In this document: piece by piece, positions 1 through 11,204 of the stretch | Numbering within the stretch: position 1 is the first letter of the stretch | Layout: the number at the start of each line of letters is the position of its first letter | NCBI RefSeq assembly: GCF_035046485.1 | Contig: NC_085136.1 | Location: 326,272,175-326,336,174, forward strand | Direction of reading: 5' to 3' | Source: Aedes albopictus | Taxonomy: Eukaryota; Arthropoda; Insecta; Diptera; Culicidae | Length of the DNA stretch: 64,000 nucleotides | Program-made: the position numbers and the translations under genes | Notes under the pieces: model-generated | What the model was told of the DNA's origin: nothing | The model's database searches: none | Seen by the model: the letters and a program-made list of their open reading frames with translations, nothing else

Positions 1-394
1 ATGCGGGTTTGCGCCGTTTGCTTAACCTTGTTATGATCCAGCCGATTTAAAATGCGAAAATATACGAACGCGAATGCGAGGTTCAAAACAGAAACGCTAA
101 TATCATTCTCCCACGACGACGAGAGTTTATCACACACCCTTGAAATATTTCACACAAAAATGTCAGAATACTTACCACTCGATTGTAGAGAAATGATGTC
201 ACATTTACATTTAAATTTAGCCAAAGCAGTTACAACACAACAGGAATGGGGCCATCATCTGCCCTGGACCTTCCAGGGGATCCTTTTTCATCCACGGGCT
301 CGGATCCAATCCAGTAGACCGACGACGCCACAACAGCCACTATTCAGGATGTTCTCCGGGTGGCCACATGTTCTATAAAAGGGTCGAATTCGGG
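1..394. other. Unassigned sequence at window start
   Basis: No gene is recognisable. A moderately GC-rich stretch at about 240-394 appears to continue at 1304-1740, with the MITE at 395-1303 lying between, so it may be one older unit split by that insertion. Short open frames on both strands show no domain. Confidence 0.3.
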
Positions 395-1303
395 TAGGGG
401 AGACTGGGGAGACTTGATCCCTTTTTCTTAATTTGCCTATAACTTTAAGAAAAAACACAAAACTAGATCCATTTTTCGTACAGAATGGCAGGTAAACATC
501 TATTGTAAGTTTATACACAACAGAAGGACTTTAAATTATTGTTAAAGTTTTCAAAACTGTGTTTTTATGGAGGCATGTCTTATGATGTATTTTTCAAAAA
601 TGGGTCACAATTGATCCCCTTTTGAGCACATGGTTAATTTAAAAGGAAAATAACTCGAGCAGCTTCCTATTCATTTTCTTTTCAAGTTTTCTTGCATTTT
701 TGATGCATACGGTGTATTTGAAATTATAAGATTTCCTTAAATTGTTAAGGATATACCGTATCTTGAAAATGGGGAGACTTGATCCCCCTTTTCATGGTTT
801 GTACTAAAATAATAATTATCTGACACGTTTTATCGTTGAATATACTAGAATTCCGAGTAAATCGAGGCTTCCAAATAGAATTTTATTTTTCACATGTATA
901 ATGTGTATGTAATCCTCGAGGGATCAAGTCTCCCCATGTCACTGTTGTATACACTAAGCTACATTAATTAATATATTTATATAACAGCCTTATTTGGAAA
1001 AATAAGTTTGATAGTACTTTATTTATACTACGTGCTGTGAAATTTTGACACGATTTGGTTCAATTTTCACAAAGTTATTGAGATTTTTCGGAATCGCCTA
1101 AAAGATTTCTGAAAGACTGAAAACAAACCATCAGCCATTAAAAATTAATGCAATACACAATTAAAATCAATTGTAGCCAAAACATTGTCGTCTGTCCAGA
1201 TGTCGTTTTGGAAAAAATATGCTAGAAGAAAACTGTTTTTGATTCCGAGAAAATATGGGGGGAACAAGTCTCCCCAGGGATCAAGTCTCCTCAGTCTCCC
1301 CTA
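395..1303. mobile_element. MITE-like DNA element with TA ends, GGGGAGACT termini
   Basis: The ends are imperfect inverted repeats: TAGGGGAGACTGGGGAGAC at the left and its near-complement ending in CTCCCCTA at the right. The motif GGGGAGACTTGATCCC recurs inside near 771 and, inverted, near 920 and 1275. A TA at each end fits a mariner-type target duplication. There is no transposase frame, so it is non-autonomous. Confidence 0.7.
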
Positions 1304-1879
1304 CTGGTATGATCTGGATGGCCTCCGAATCCTTGGACCACCTCTTGGCCCCTCCCAAAGCATCAAGTTATTGAAGTATGACAGACGAAGCGACTATTTA
1401 GGTGCCAATAGTCGTTGAGGTATCGAGAAGCGGTGAGGAGACCAACATTCTTTGAGAATCTAGTATCTCGGGGGGCTGAGAACTGAAATTGGCATCGTAA
1501 GTTTGGCAAAGTGATATGGAACTTTTGAAACTTGCGATGACTTAGACTCGTGACGAGGGTAAGTACCTGCCATCCTACCTATCCTTGCTTTAGCGGCCCT
1601 AAGGCCCTATTCCCCCTTCTTCTCCCTCTTCTTATTCTTCAACCACTAGGGTCCAGGAGGCGTCCTCTCTCTAATCTGCCCTAACCTGTGGTGGCTGTGG
1701 GTCTACGCAAGGTCGCAACTCCTGCTCCCTTCAACCCGGACCAGACAGGTCAGCCGTTTCAGGATGCAAATAAATCGTTTGGATAAGTTAGTCATTCCAG
1801 TGACAATAAATTTAAATGACAAGGAATCGCATCTGATTTGATGGTTGCTCTGATTGACTGTAATCGTTTTTAATATGAA
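1304..1879. other. Unassigned stretch
   Basis: Mixed-composition sequence with a C/T-rich part near 1590-1680. No coding frame with a recognisable domain and no clear terminal repeats were seen. Confidence 0.3.
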
Positions 1880-2385
1880 TAGGGTAAATGTACCAATAGT
1901 GATGCTATTAGTAGCTCCTTGTAGTAAAATAAATAAATAAAATTGATAATGCCACAAAATAAAAAGTCTGAAAACGTTAATCGAGAGTTTTTCACTTAAA
2001 TTTGATAGGAAAAATGTAAAAACCATTGTTTATTTACGTTTTTGCTAATAAATCATTCGCACCAACTATAGGTACACGGTTCCTATGATGGAGGTAAAAT
2101 TTAACATTGGTTCCTATAGTGGCGCATCCCATTGAATTCTTATGGGACCCACCACTATAGGAACACTACCACCACTATAGGTGCAAAGGAGCAAAAAAAT
2201 TAAGAAAAATAATTGTTTAAAATAGGTTTTTCGGCAAATCCTGAACACAAAACTGAATTAATGTTATTTATGAGGTATGATGCATCTATTAAAAATGACA
2301 TTTGCAAGCTTTTTGGTCGAAATAGTGCTAAATTGCTACTACCACCACTATTGGTAATACCTCCACTAAGGGAGCTTTTACCCTA
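1880..2385. mobile_element. MITE with GGGTAAA termini and TA ends
   Basis: It begins TAGGGTAAATGTACC and ends with the inverted form GGAGCTTTTACCCTA. The interior repeats a short motif of the type ACCACTATAGG several times (about 2100-2180 and 2335-2360). No protein is encoded. Confidence 0.6.
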
Positions 2386-2614
2386 GGAGCGAAAGTTACT
2401 GCTGGTTACTGTTAAAATAAATGAGATGAAATTTTCCAACATTGGTACCAGGAGATTTCAGAGGGATTTCAGGAGGGTTCCTGGGTGTTCAGAAAAGTAC
2501 CAGGATGAGTCAGGGGCGTTTAACTCTTTGAAAACGGAGTTTATTTCAAGCGTTATTATAGAGTTTTTTTCTGCAGTTTGTGCACAACAGCCTCAAAAGG
2601 GTAGAATATGATGC

Positions 2615-3045
2615 AGGTCATCCAAACTGTTTTTGAGTTTAGATCCTAAAATCTATAGATGTAACGGTAACTTCTTTCATTATGCAAGGTTACGATTTGT
2701 AATCTATCATGTCCGGTAAGCCTTCTGAAAGCTCAATATACAGTATAAGATCAATCAAGATATCCTAGGTCATCCAAACTGTTCTTGAGTTTAGATCCTT
2801 AAGTCTATGGATGTAATGGTAATTTTATCATATAAAGCTATGATTTGTAATCTATTATGTCCAGTAAGTCTTCTGAAAGTTCAACAGTCAGTATTTGATC
2901 TGTTGGGATATCCTAGGTCAGTCAAACCGATCTTGAGTTTACATCCTAAGGTCTACAAGTGTAAAGGTAACATGTTTCATTATACGATATGTAATATATC
3001 ATGTCCAGTAAATCTTCTGCCATTTAAAAGGATATCATCGATTAG
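2615..3045. repeat. Tandem repeat, about 150-bp unit, three copies
   Basis: Each unit starts with AGGTCATCCAAACTG or a variant (2615, 2767, 2915) and contains TTGAGTTTAGATCCT and ATGTCC(A/G)GTAA. The copies have diverged at many positions, so this is an old array. Confidence 0.7.
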
Positions 3046-3303
3046 CTATCAGATTAAACTATCATGGAGTGACTCTTGAGAGTTAAGAGGTTCATTGATC
3101 CTATTTGGTTATGCAACGTTAATATTTTAAACAAAATCACCTCATGTTACAGTGGCTGTATCAATTAGGCTCCATAACAGTAAAGATGACCCATAATATC
3201 CTGAAAATATGTATCAACGCTAATTGTTCTTCGAACTACTTCGATAATTACAGTTGGTTATGTAACACTACTTAACGTAGTGGCAAAAGCTATTATCACA
3301 AGT

Positions 3304-6300
3304 ATAGGCCTGAAGAGGCTTTCCACGGACCAGCACGAATCCATTTTAATCGATGTTTTTAATTTACTTGATATTTTTGTATACTATTCCTTTTCATGTG
3401 AGAAACCATTTTTTCATATCAAAAGTTCATATTTTGTCTCGACTAACTTTCAAATAGAGCCTATGAAAAAATGGAACACAAGCAAATAAAAAAATATAAC
3501 ACGGAAACGGCTTGTTCGATCGGAAAGGTGTCTTCAGCAAAGTTGTAGAATAATATATGGCGGCTCTCAGAAAAATACACATTGAAAAATTTATTTAGTT
3601 TTTCTTCTGAAAAAACTGAATTTTGTTACTAAAAATTAAATATCTCAAAAAGTTATTTTTTTACCTTCGTGTTTTTTTGTGAGAATAAAGTTCATTCTGT
3701 TAGCTATCATCTGTAAAATTTTTATAGTGGTAAAAAAATGTACAAAAAAGTTACGGCAGTTTGAACATTTTTGGTTGCGTGTTTTTTTAGAGTGCATGAC
3801 GAATTTCCCGCAAACTAGATTTTGGGGTTGACAGCACCCTCTCAGATTTCAATGGAATTGTGTAGGTATGAAGACTATGTACTTTAAAGCAACGTTGCAT
3901 ACTTTGATGTTTTTTTTTTAATTTATCTACACTAATATTTGAAAAGGGCTTAAGTTTTTGACTATTTTATTTATACCAATATAACTTAAAAATAACATGA
4001 CCTGCAAAAAAGTGTGGTATGTGTGACTTTAAGGAATTTGTGTAAACTTTCAAGTAAAAATTGAAATATTGAAAAAACGATCACGCTAAAAAAAAGTTAA
4101 AAAATAAATTGAAGTCAATTTGGAATACATGCCGATTTGCGAAATTAAATTAATCCTATTTCGGAGAACCAAACCCCTCACCAACCAATAAGAATAGAAT
4201 TCAAAATGGATCAAAGTAATTAAATTGCTATTATCCAAATCTAACCCAACACAAAATGTTTTTTTTTTTTTGAGTCAAACCAATTTTTGGGTATTTTTAT
4301 ACGTGGATTTTCACATATTGATATTGAACATAGCTTTACATGTTTTAATTATAAATCTATCCAATACAAAGAATATAATTTAGGATTCTCTTTTGAACCA
4401 GAACACCAGATTTGTTACACAGAAATTCAGAACATCAACCAGAAGTCGAATTTCAACTTAAAAGTTTTCTTATTCATAAGAGAATAAAATAAATACTTTG
4501 CATTAGATAGACTTGTGATTTAAACATATGGAGCTATGTTTAATTTAATATCTGTAAAAAACGCCCTGGATAAAATCTTTTGTTTTCTACCGAAGAGAAA
4601 CACGCAAAATGATGACATGAAGTATTTGTTGTTAGGAACCGTCCATTAAAGACGTAGCATTTTAGAGGAAGTTTATGATATTGCTAGGAGCCTTCTATTA
4701 GGTATAGGAGAATATACTTTAAGAGGGGAGGAGCTGTCAAAAATGTTCTACTAATGCTATCGTGATTTCGAATGCAGCGATATGGTCAAACTCAAACATT
4801 ACAGAATCCTTGAAAAAGGTCCAATAAGGACCGAAACGTCGGGTTAAGAAAACATATAGTTCTTTTTGATTGACCAAATTAGACTGAATTGCCAATTAAA
4901 GATATCATCCAACGTACAGTCGATCACCCAAAGAAAGTCAAACTCAAAGCAATAAACAAGTACGACCACGAATCTCATCAGTCAACGAGATTGAAACTTT
5001 TACTACAAATCATTTTATTGCAATAGGTAAATATCATTTAAAATAAAAAAACAATAATTTTGCTTTCGGGATGAAATTGATCAGTAAATGAAATACCTTT
5101 GCATGTGCCAAAATTATGTTTTCCACCTGAATTAACAACCCCAGAATGCGAAATGCTGCGCAAAAGTTTAACGAGTTTTCTCAATTTTTAATTATTCAAG
5201 TTTTAAATTTAATAAATTTCATGAAAACGCCTTAAAGTATGCACTTTCATACTGAAGAAGTGATTACTTCCGAAAAGTGCAATTTTATGTATAAATTTGA
5301 ATATTTATAAAATTTTTGATTATGAAATCGTGTTTAGCAAATACCTGGCAGCTAAAAGCATCCATTCGAATATTCATTACATGTGCGATACAGCCACGGT
5401 AACAAAAGTTTGAAAGGGTATTTGAGGTTCGCCAAACACGCAATCACGGAAAATATTGAATTTAATACAGAAATATGTGACTAATTGACTGTAAAACATG
5501 TAACTCATCATTCAATAATCCTTTAGCCGGATGATGGTCATTTTCTACAAATTGTTTTAAGTTTAAAGCAATATTTTTTTCACAAATGAACATAACCCTC
5601 ACGTCGATCAATTTCACCCCACTGATCAGTTTCACCCGAAATCACGGTACCTCAGAAATGCTTTTCTTCGAAAGTGCGCATCTTGCGATATATGGCAAAA
5701 TTTTCAATAATTACAAAAATGTCATGTTTTGCAAATTGAAATAATTTTTCTTATTTGCATTTTTTTTACTTTTAAAGCATATTGACATTTTTCAATGTTA
5801 TGAAAGTTCACATGGTTATCTAAAAGTCACCCATACATAACTTTTTTGTAGGTAATGTCATTTTTAAGTTATATTGAGTAAAAAACGGTCAAATACTTTA
5901 GACCTTTTCAAATATTAGTCTAGGTAAATAAAAAAAACAACGTATGCAATCTTGCTTTAAAATACGTCTTTAAAGCTAAGAAATTCCATCGGATTCTGAG
6001 ACAGTTTTGCCAAACCCCTACGGCGAGTTTGCGTGAATTCGTCATACACTCTAAAAAACACACAACCGAAAATGTTCAAAGTGCCATAACTTTTTTGTAC
6101 ATTTTTTTACCATTATGAAATTTCTACAGATGGTAGCTAACAGAATGAACTTTATGCTCACAAAATATCACGAAGGTAAAAAAATTACTTTTTGAGATAT
6201 TTAATTTTTAGTAACAAAATTCAGTTTTTTAGAAGATAAACTAAATAAATTTTTCAATGTGTGTTTTTTTGAGAGCCACCATTTATTAATCTACAACTTT

Positions 6301-6545
6301 GCCGAAGACAGTTTTCTGATCAAACAAGCAGTTTCAAAGATATGATTTTTCATTTGCATGTGTTCCAATTTTTCATAGGCCCTATTTGAAAGTTAGTCGA
6401 GACTCAATAAAAAGTTTTAATATGAAAAAATAGTTATTTATATTGATTAGAACAGCTGTGCAAAATTTTATGCAAATCAAAAATGCAAAATTTAAAAAAA
6501 TGGATTTTTTTCGTGCTGCTTCGTGGAAAGCCTCATCTATGGTCT
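3304..6545. mobile_element. 3.2-kb element with about 775-bp inverted repeat arms
   Basis: The left arm (about 3304-4075) and the right arm (about 5770-6545) match as inverted repeats for most of their length, by eye around 80 percent. For example GAGGCTTTCCACG near 3314 reappears inverted near 6525, and TCTCGACTAACTTTCAAATA near 3440 reappears inverted near 6400. The central 1.7 kb is AT-rich with no transposase frame. The structure resembles a non-autonomous fold-back or long-TIR DNA element. Arm divergence shows it is not recent. Confidence 0.7.
4811..4840 (+). ncRNA. Degenerate hammerhead-like motif (Penelope-type)
   Basis: A perfect five-base stem GGTCC/GGACC is followed directly by GAAACGTC, the 3' half of a hammerhead core. 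The 5' core, normally CTGANGA, is degraded here to TTGAAAA, so cleavage activity is unlikely. The layout matches the better-preserved motif at 43371-43403. Such motifs are known in the terminal repeats of Penelope-like elements. The assignment is inference. Confidence 0.4.
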
Positions 6546-6686
6546 CCGGAGTAGTTTGGTTGATCTGGAATATCTCAAAAGAATCTTGGAATGGCTAATG
6601 AAATGCCAGGGCGATTACAGATTACAGTTGGATATGTAATCGCGAGCAGGAGAAAATAGCTGTAGAATACCAAACTCAGGCATGTA

Positions 6687-6687
<1 letters not shown>

Positions 6688-6717
<30 letters not shown>

Positions 6718-6975
6718 CTTCTTTATGGCTCTAAATCCCAACTGGGACTTGCCTGCCTCGCTTAAGCTCAATGATCTTTGAGCACTTTCACAGTTATTAA
6801 TTGAAGGGCTTTCTTCACCTGCCATAGCATGAATTTGTATATTGTGTAGAATTGTACAATGATACACTTTGTCCAGGGAGCGGAAAAAAATTTCCCAACC
6901 GGAACGGGAACCGAACCAGCCGTCTCCGGATTGGCGATCTATAGCCTTATCCATTAGACTAACTGGAGACCCCAA
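6688..6975 (-). mobile_element. tRNA-derived SINE, type 2, with AAG tail
   Basis: Read on the minus strand it starts near 6975 with a tRNA-like head: a box A-like TTAGTCTAATGG and a box B-like GGTTCGGTTCC. It ends in an (AAG)n tail, seen as (CTT)n at 6688-6722. The body resembles but is not identical to the SINE at 7441. A long lysine-rich open frame across it is only the AAG tail. Confidence 0.65.
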
Positions 6976-7440
6976 AACCCTATACCTACAACCTAAGTGA
7001 GTTCTTAAGAAGAGGCCCTGCATAGGAAGTAAAATACCCAAAATAATAACTGGTTTGTAGTCCATGCATACCACATGAATAATGTTATCATGTATTGCAA
7101 TATCTGTCTATTAATCGGCTATTTTTCTATGCAAATAGTGTTCTAATTGAATTCCTCAATACCAAATCAATAACTCTTTGAGGTTTTTTTCGTCGGTAAC
7201 TCAATACCTACACAATACTAAAATAAGCTATGTGTTATCAAACCCAGGATTAAAGACTAATACCTTGTCTTGGTATGATAAGTCACTTTGGTATGTTGCA
7301 GTTACAGTGATTTGTTCCTGCTCGGGATGTTACAGTTCATTGTGACAATAACTACTGTTACTGTCAAGACCCAAACTTCAGGACAGTTTGGACGACCCTG
7401 AATGCTCTACAGGTTTATAATAATATCAAGTTGACTTCAG

Positions 7441-7723
7441 AAGGGCCCATATAGCCGAGGCGGTAAACGCACGGGTATTCAGCAGGACCATGCTGAGGGT
7501 GACGGGTTCGATTCCCGGTCGGTCCAGGATCTTTTCGTAAAGGAAATTTCCTTGACTTCCTTGGGCATAGAGTATCTTCGTGCCTGCCACACGATATACA
7601 CATGCAAAATGGTCATTGGCAGAGGAAGCTCTCAGTTAAAAACTGTGGAAGTGCTCATTGAACACTAAGCTGAGAAGCAGGCTTTGTCCCAGTGAGGACG
7701 TTACGCCAAGAAGAGGAGAGAGG
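7441..7723 (+). mobile_element. tRNA-derived SINE (Feilai-like), intact with 13-bp TSD
   Basis: The head contains a box A-like TAGCCGAGGCGG and a perfect box B GGTTCGATTCC, the split promoter of RNA polymerase III. The body ends in an AAGAAGAGG-type tail. The direct repeat AAGTTGACTTCAG flanks it at 7428-7440 and 7724-7736, a target-site duplication made by LINE-assisted insertion. Near-identical copies lie at 39540-39820 (inverted) and 63718-63990. Confidence 0.85.
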
Positions 7724-7812
7724 AAGTTGACTTCAGGTTGGTCCAGAGTGTAGACTTAAAGTTCTGAACTCCAAGTTAGTTGAACTGACCTGGAATATCC
7801 CTATAGTGTCTC

Positions 7813-7914
7813 TAAGGGGCGATTTCTTCACCCTGGCTTAAGCGTTAAGCCAGGTTTAACTGTATGGGTAAGCCTGGCTTACCGGTTAAGCCGAGGTGAA
7901 GAAATCGGCCCTAA
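7813..7914. mobile_element. Small MITE with GGGGCGATTTCTTCACC termini
   Basis: About 100 bp with inverted ends (GGCGATTTCTTCACC and GGTGAAGAAATCGGCC). The interior is itself palindromic around TTAAGC/GCTTAA motifs, so the whole unit could fold as a hairpin. No coding capacity. Confidence 0.65.
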
Positions 7915-7924
7915 ATGACATTAT

Positions 7925-8215
7925 AGATATCACGGAACAGGGGCCCTCAGAAAGTCCTTGGTACCCCCAAGCCCAACTGGAACATCTTGAAACGGCTTTA
8001 AACGGCTGGAAAAAACCTCTGAAATCATCCTGAAACCTTCGGAAACCACTCCTCCCAAAGTATCGTGAAACGCCACTTGAAATCCTCTAAAACGGCTTGG
8101 AACGCATTGCAACGCACTGAAACCTCTCTGAAACACCCTGAATTCTGCTGGAGCTTCCTGAGACCTCCGACCTTCCTGAACTTTGTGGAACGTCTTGTAA
8201 CATCTTCCACCCCTT
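7925..8215. repeat. Family B minisatellite (CCTGAAACG-type), C-rich strand
   Basis: Irregular short repeats of the type CCTGAAACGCCCCTGAAAC. This family recurs throughout the window. Open frames across it on both strands are artefacts of the repeat. Confidence 0.6.
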
Positions 8216-8436
8216 TTAAATACCCCATGAAGATTACTTCAACGCTTCCTAATGTGTATAGTAAAATATACTATATATCATATTATGATGCCTAATAGGC
8301 AACTTATCTTTAGTGTGTTCATGGTCTGCTGCTCACAGGTCTGGTAACAGACAATATGCAAGCTGCAGAAGAGCCCAACAATGATCGTTGCTGGAACTTA
8401 TATACCTCGACATTTGAAACACGAACAATTTGAATC

Positions 8437-8625
8437 CTGACAGGGGTTCTCTCAGAATCCTGACAGGGATTTTCTCTGAATGTTGAGAGTGATTCTTTCA
8501 GAATCCGGAGAGCGATTCTCTCAGAATTCTGCGAGAAATTTTGTCAGAATCCTGGGAAGGATTCTCTCAGAATTCTGTTAGGAATTATTTCAGAATCCTT
8601 AAAGGGATTCTCTCAGAATCCTGCA
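8437..8625. repeat. Minisatellite, about 30-bp unit, GATTCTCTCAGAATCCTG
   Basis: About six diverged tandem copies of a unit containing TCTCTCAGAATCCTG followed by a GGGATT-like segment. Each unit is partly self-complementary (AGAATCC/GGATTCT). Confidence 0.65.
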
Positions 8626-8989
8626 ATGCTATCGTTTATTGAGATGCTATGTGAAATTATTCTTGTACATTTGAAGGACTTGACTTAAGGACAGTTGAAA
8701 CACCTAGAACATCCAAGAATATAAAACATCATTTAATATTCTTGACGAAGGTTAAATGAATACATATAAGCGTAACACATATCCAAATTCAACTTTTAGA
8801 ACAACTGGTATGTCAATTATTTCGTTTCTCCAAACTTCACGGTATTCAGGATGTTCTAAGTTTTCAATAAAGTGTCAAATACAAATATTCCCATTTATCC
8901 TTAATAGAAGACTCAAATTACAACAAGTTTATTGAAGACAGTGTTCTGTTTTCATTAAATGTGTGAATTTATACAGCCGTTTCTATGTT

Positions 8990-9990
8990 GGGGTCATGTA
9001 TGACCCTTCCGGCTCCAAAAGGTTGAAGGGTCTGCGGGTCCCCACATGGGGTTTCAAGTGGTCTCAGAGGGTCTCAAGCGTGCTTCAAGGGATCTCTGGG
9101 CATATCATGTGGTCTCAAGGGATTCCAGGAGCCTTCAGAAGCGCTTCAAGGGGTCTCAGAGGGTTCCAGAGGGTTCCAGGGGAATTCCAGAGGGCCTCAG
9201 GGGCGTTCCAGGAGAGTCTTAGAACATGTTAGGGTACCTCAGGGGCGTTTTAGGGGTTCCATTTTGATACACTGAAGTCTCAGGGGCGTTTCAGGGGGTC
9301 TCTGGGTGTCAAAAGCGTTTCAGGGGGTTTCAACGGTGTTTAAGAGAGCTTTAGGGGGAATCATGGTGGTTTTCAGAAACATTTCAGGAGCTCTCAGCAT
9401 TTTTTTCAGAGGTGTTTCAGGGGATGTGTCCTGGTGCCACGCAGGTGTCAGGGGCGTATGATGGAGCTTTATGGTGGTTTTCAGTTTAAAGGAGTCTCAG
9501 AAAGGAATCGGTGAGGGGATAGCCATTTGAAATGCCCCTGATGCCCCTTGGAACACACTGAAAAAAATTCAGCAAATCCTCTGAAACGGCTCTAAAAACT
9601 TCTTGAAGTGCCCTTGAAATGCTTCAAAAGGTCCTTGAAACCTCCATAATCTCATTAAAACAACCTTGAATTCCCTGTATTCAATTTGAAATGCCCCTGA
9701 AACCCCTTGAAACGTATCTTAATAACACCAGAAACCTCCTGAAATACCCCTGAAACCTCTAGGAGCGCGAATACCTTTCTGAAACCTCTCTGAAATGCCT
9801 TGAAACGCCCCTGAAACTTCTTGTAAAGCTCTAGCCTTCAAAGCTCTCTTGATTCATCCCTGAAACAACCGTTATGCTATTGAGACGCCCCATAGTCCCA
9901 TTGAAACGCCTACGAAACTTGTCGAAACAGCCTTAGAAGGCTCCTGGAATCACCCGAAACAACCCCCTGAAACCCCTTTGAACCCCCCTT
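8990..9990. repeat. Family B minisatellite with a strand switch near 9520
   Basis: From about 9000 to 9515 the top strand carries G-rich units (TTTCAGGGG, GGTTCCAGAGG). From about 9520 to 9985 it carries the complementary C-rich units (CCCCTGAAACC). The block is therefore two oppositely oriented halves. Confidence 0.6.
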
Positions 9991-10119
9991 GTGGGCTTTC
10001 CGGGAACTTCGTGGAAATTTTCTAAGTCCTATCTTAAATGCACAGTAGCAAGACCTGTTCGCAAACTATCTTTCCTCATTGAAGCCCTGAATTATTTAAG
10101 CACACAATTTCCTCTTTTC

Positions 10120-10490
10120 ATGCCCTTTTTAACTTTCTCGTACACCAAAGTGAACTGAAAGGCTATATGTTTACTTGAAAACGAATTTTCGATAGAAAGC
10201 TCGAAGAGCCGAATCACATATACCAATCAACTCATTTTGATAAATAGAGATGATATGTGTATGTGTGCATGTATGTTTGTCTGTGCGCAAAAAAAATGTT
10301 CATTCACGTTTAAGGCATTTCTCAATGACCGATTTTTCGGATTTTAGCACTAATCGAACCGGAATTTTACCGCATTGTTTGCTGTTGAAAATAGTGCGGA
10401 TCGGTCATGGCGTTTCCGAACTGGTCATATATAAAAATGAATTAAATTCTATCATGCGACACATAAAATTGCGCCGAATTTTGTAAACTT
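10120..10490 (-). repeat. Dispersed repeat, copy 1 (partner near 57855-58175)
   Basis: Contains CTATCGAAAATTCGTTTT, a GGTGTACGAGAAAG-related segment and CGGAATTTTACCGCATTGTTT. All recur in the partner near 58 kb in opposite orientation and order. No terminal repeats or coding frame were seen; the class is undetermined. Confidence 0.5.
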
Positions 10491-10533
10491 AAGCATGGTT
10501 GCCGAATTTTATGCGGAAATAACACAGCACAAC

Positions 10534-11161
10534 ATTTTTTTGTCTCAACAGCAAACTTATGTGTCTCCGAAGGTTTTTGGGCCGCTGAATCTGAATCCGG
10601 GCTCAGATTTGTTCTAACACGTCACAATTTTGAGCTATACCTCAATCTATAGGGCAAAATATACGATTTTGGGCTTTTTTGACTGCAAGCCATTAAGCTT
10701 GGAAATATTTTTTTAAGCAATCAAAAGGTTAATTGGTCAATTAACATCTAAATTAACGACTAATGCAAAATATTTCGTTTTACCTAATCAAATTTGATAG
10801 ATTTAAGCATTTTATGTTAGTATGAAAACTTGCATGCAACTTTTGGAGGGTGACTTGTATGGGAAATATCGTACCTAACATAAATCGCTTAAAACTATCA
10901 AATTCAATTTGGTAAAACGATATATTTTGCATGAGTCGTTAGTTTAGATGTTAATTGACCAGTTAACCTTTTGATTGCTTAAAAAAATATTTCCAAGCTT
11001 AATGGCTTGCAGTCAAAAAGCCCAAAATCGCATATTTTGCCCTATAAATTGAGGTATAGCTCAAAATTGTGACGTGTTAGAGCAAATCTGAGCCCGGATT
11101 TGGATTCAGCGGCCCAAAATCCTTCGGAGACACATAAGTTTGCTCTTGAGACAGACAAAAA
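10534..11161. mobile_element. 628-bp fold-back element with about 290-bp arms
   Basis: Arms 10534-10824 and 10870-11161 are inverted copies with few mismatches, for example AACTTATGTGTCTCCGAAGG near 10553 against its complement near 11130. The loop is about 45 bp. It encodes nothing. Confidence 0.8.
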
Positions 11162-11204
11162 GTTATTTTTTGTTACGCTATGTAATCAATGGAAACCACA
11201 AGAT

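Noticed and set aside
6676..7074. 132-residue frame ending in poly-lysine
   Set aside because: It crosses the SINE at 6688-6975; the lysines come from its AAG tail.
7449..7530. tRNA gene call on the SINE head
   Set aside because: A and B boxes are present, but the cloverleaf is not convincing and the segment continues into a SINE body with an AAG tail and target duplication; the same holds at 39820 and 63718.
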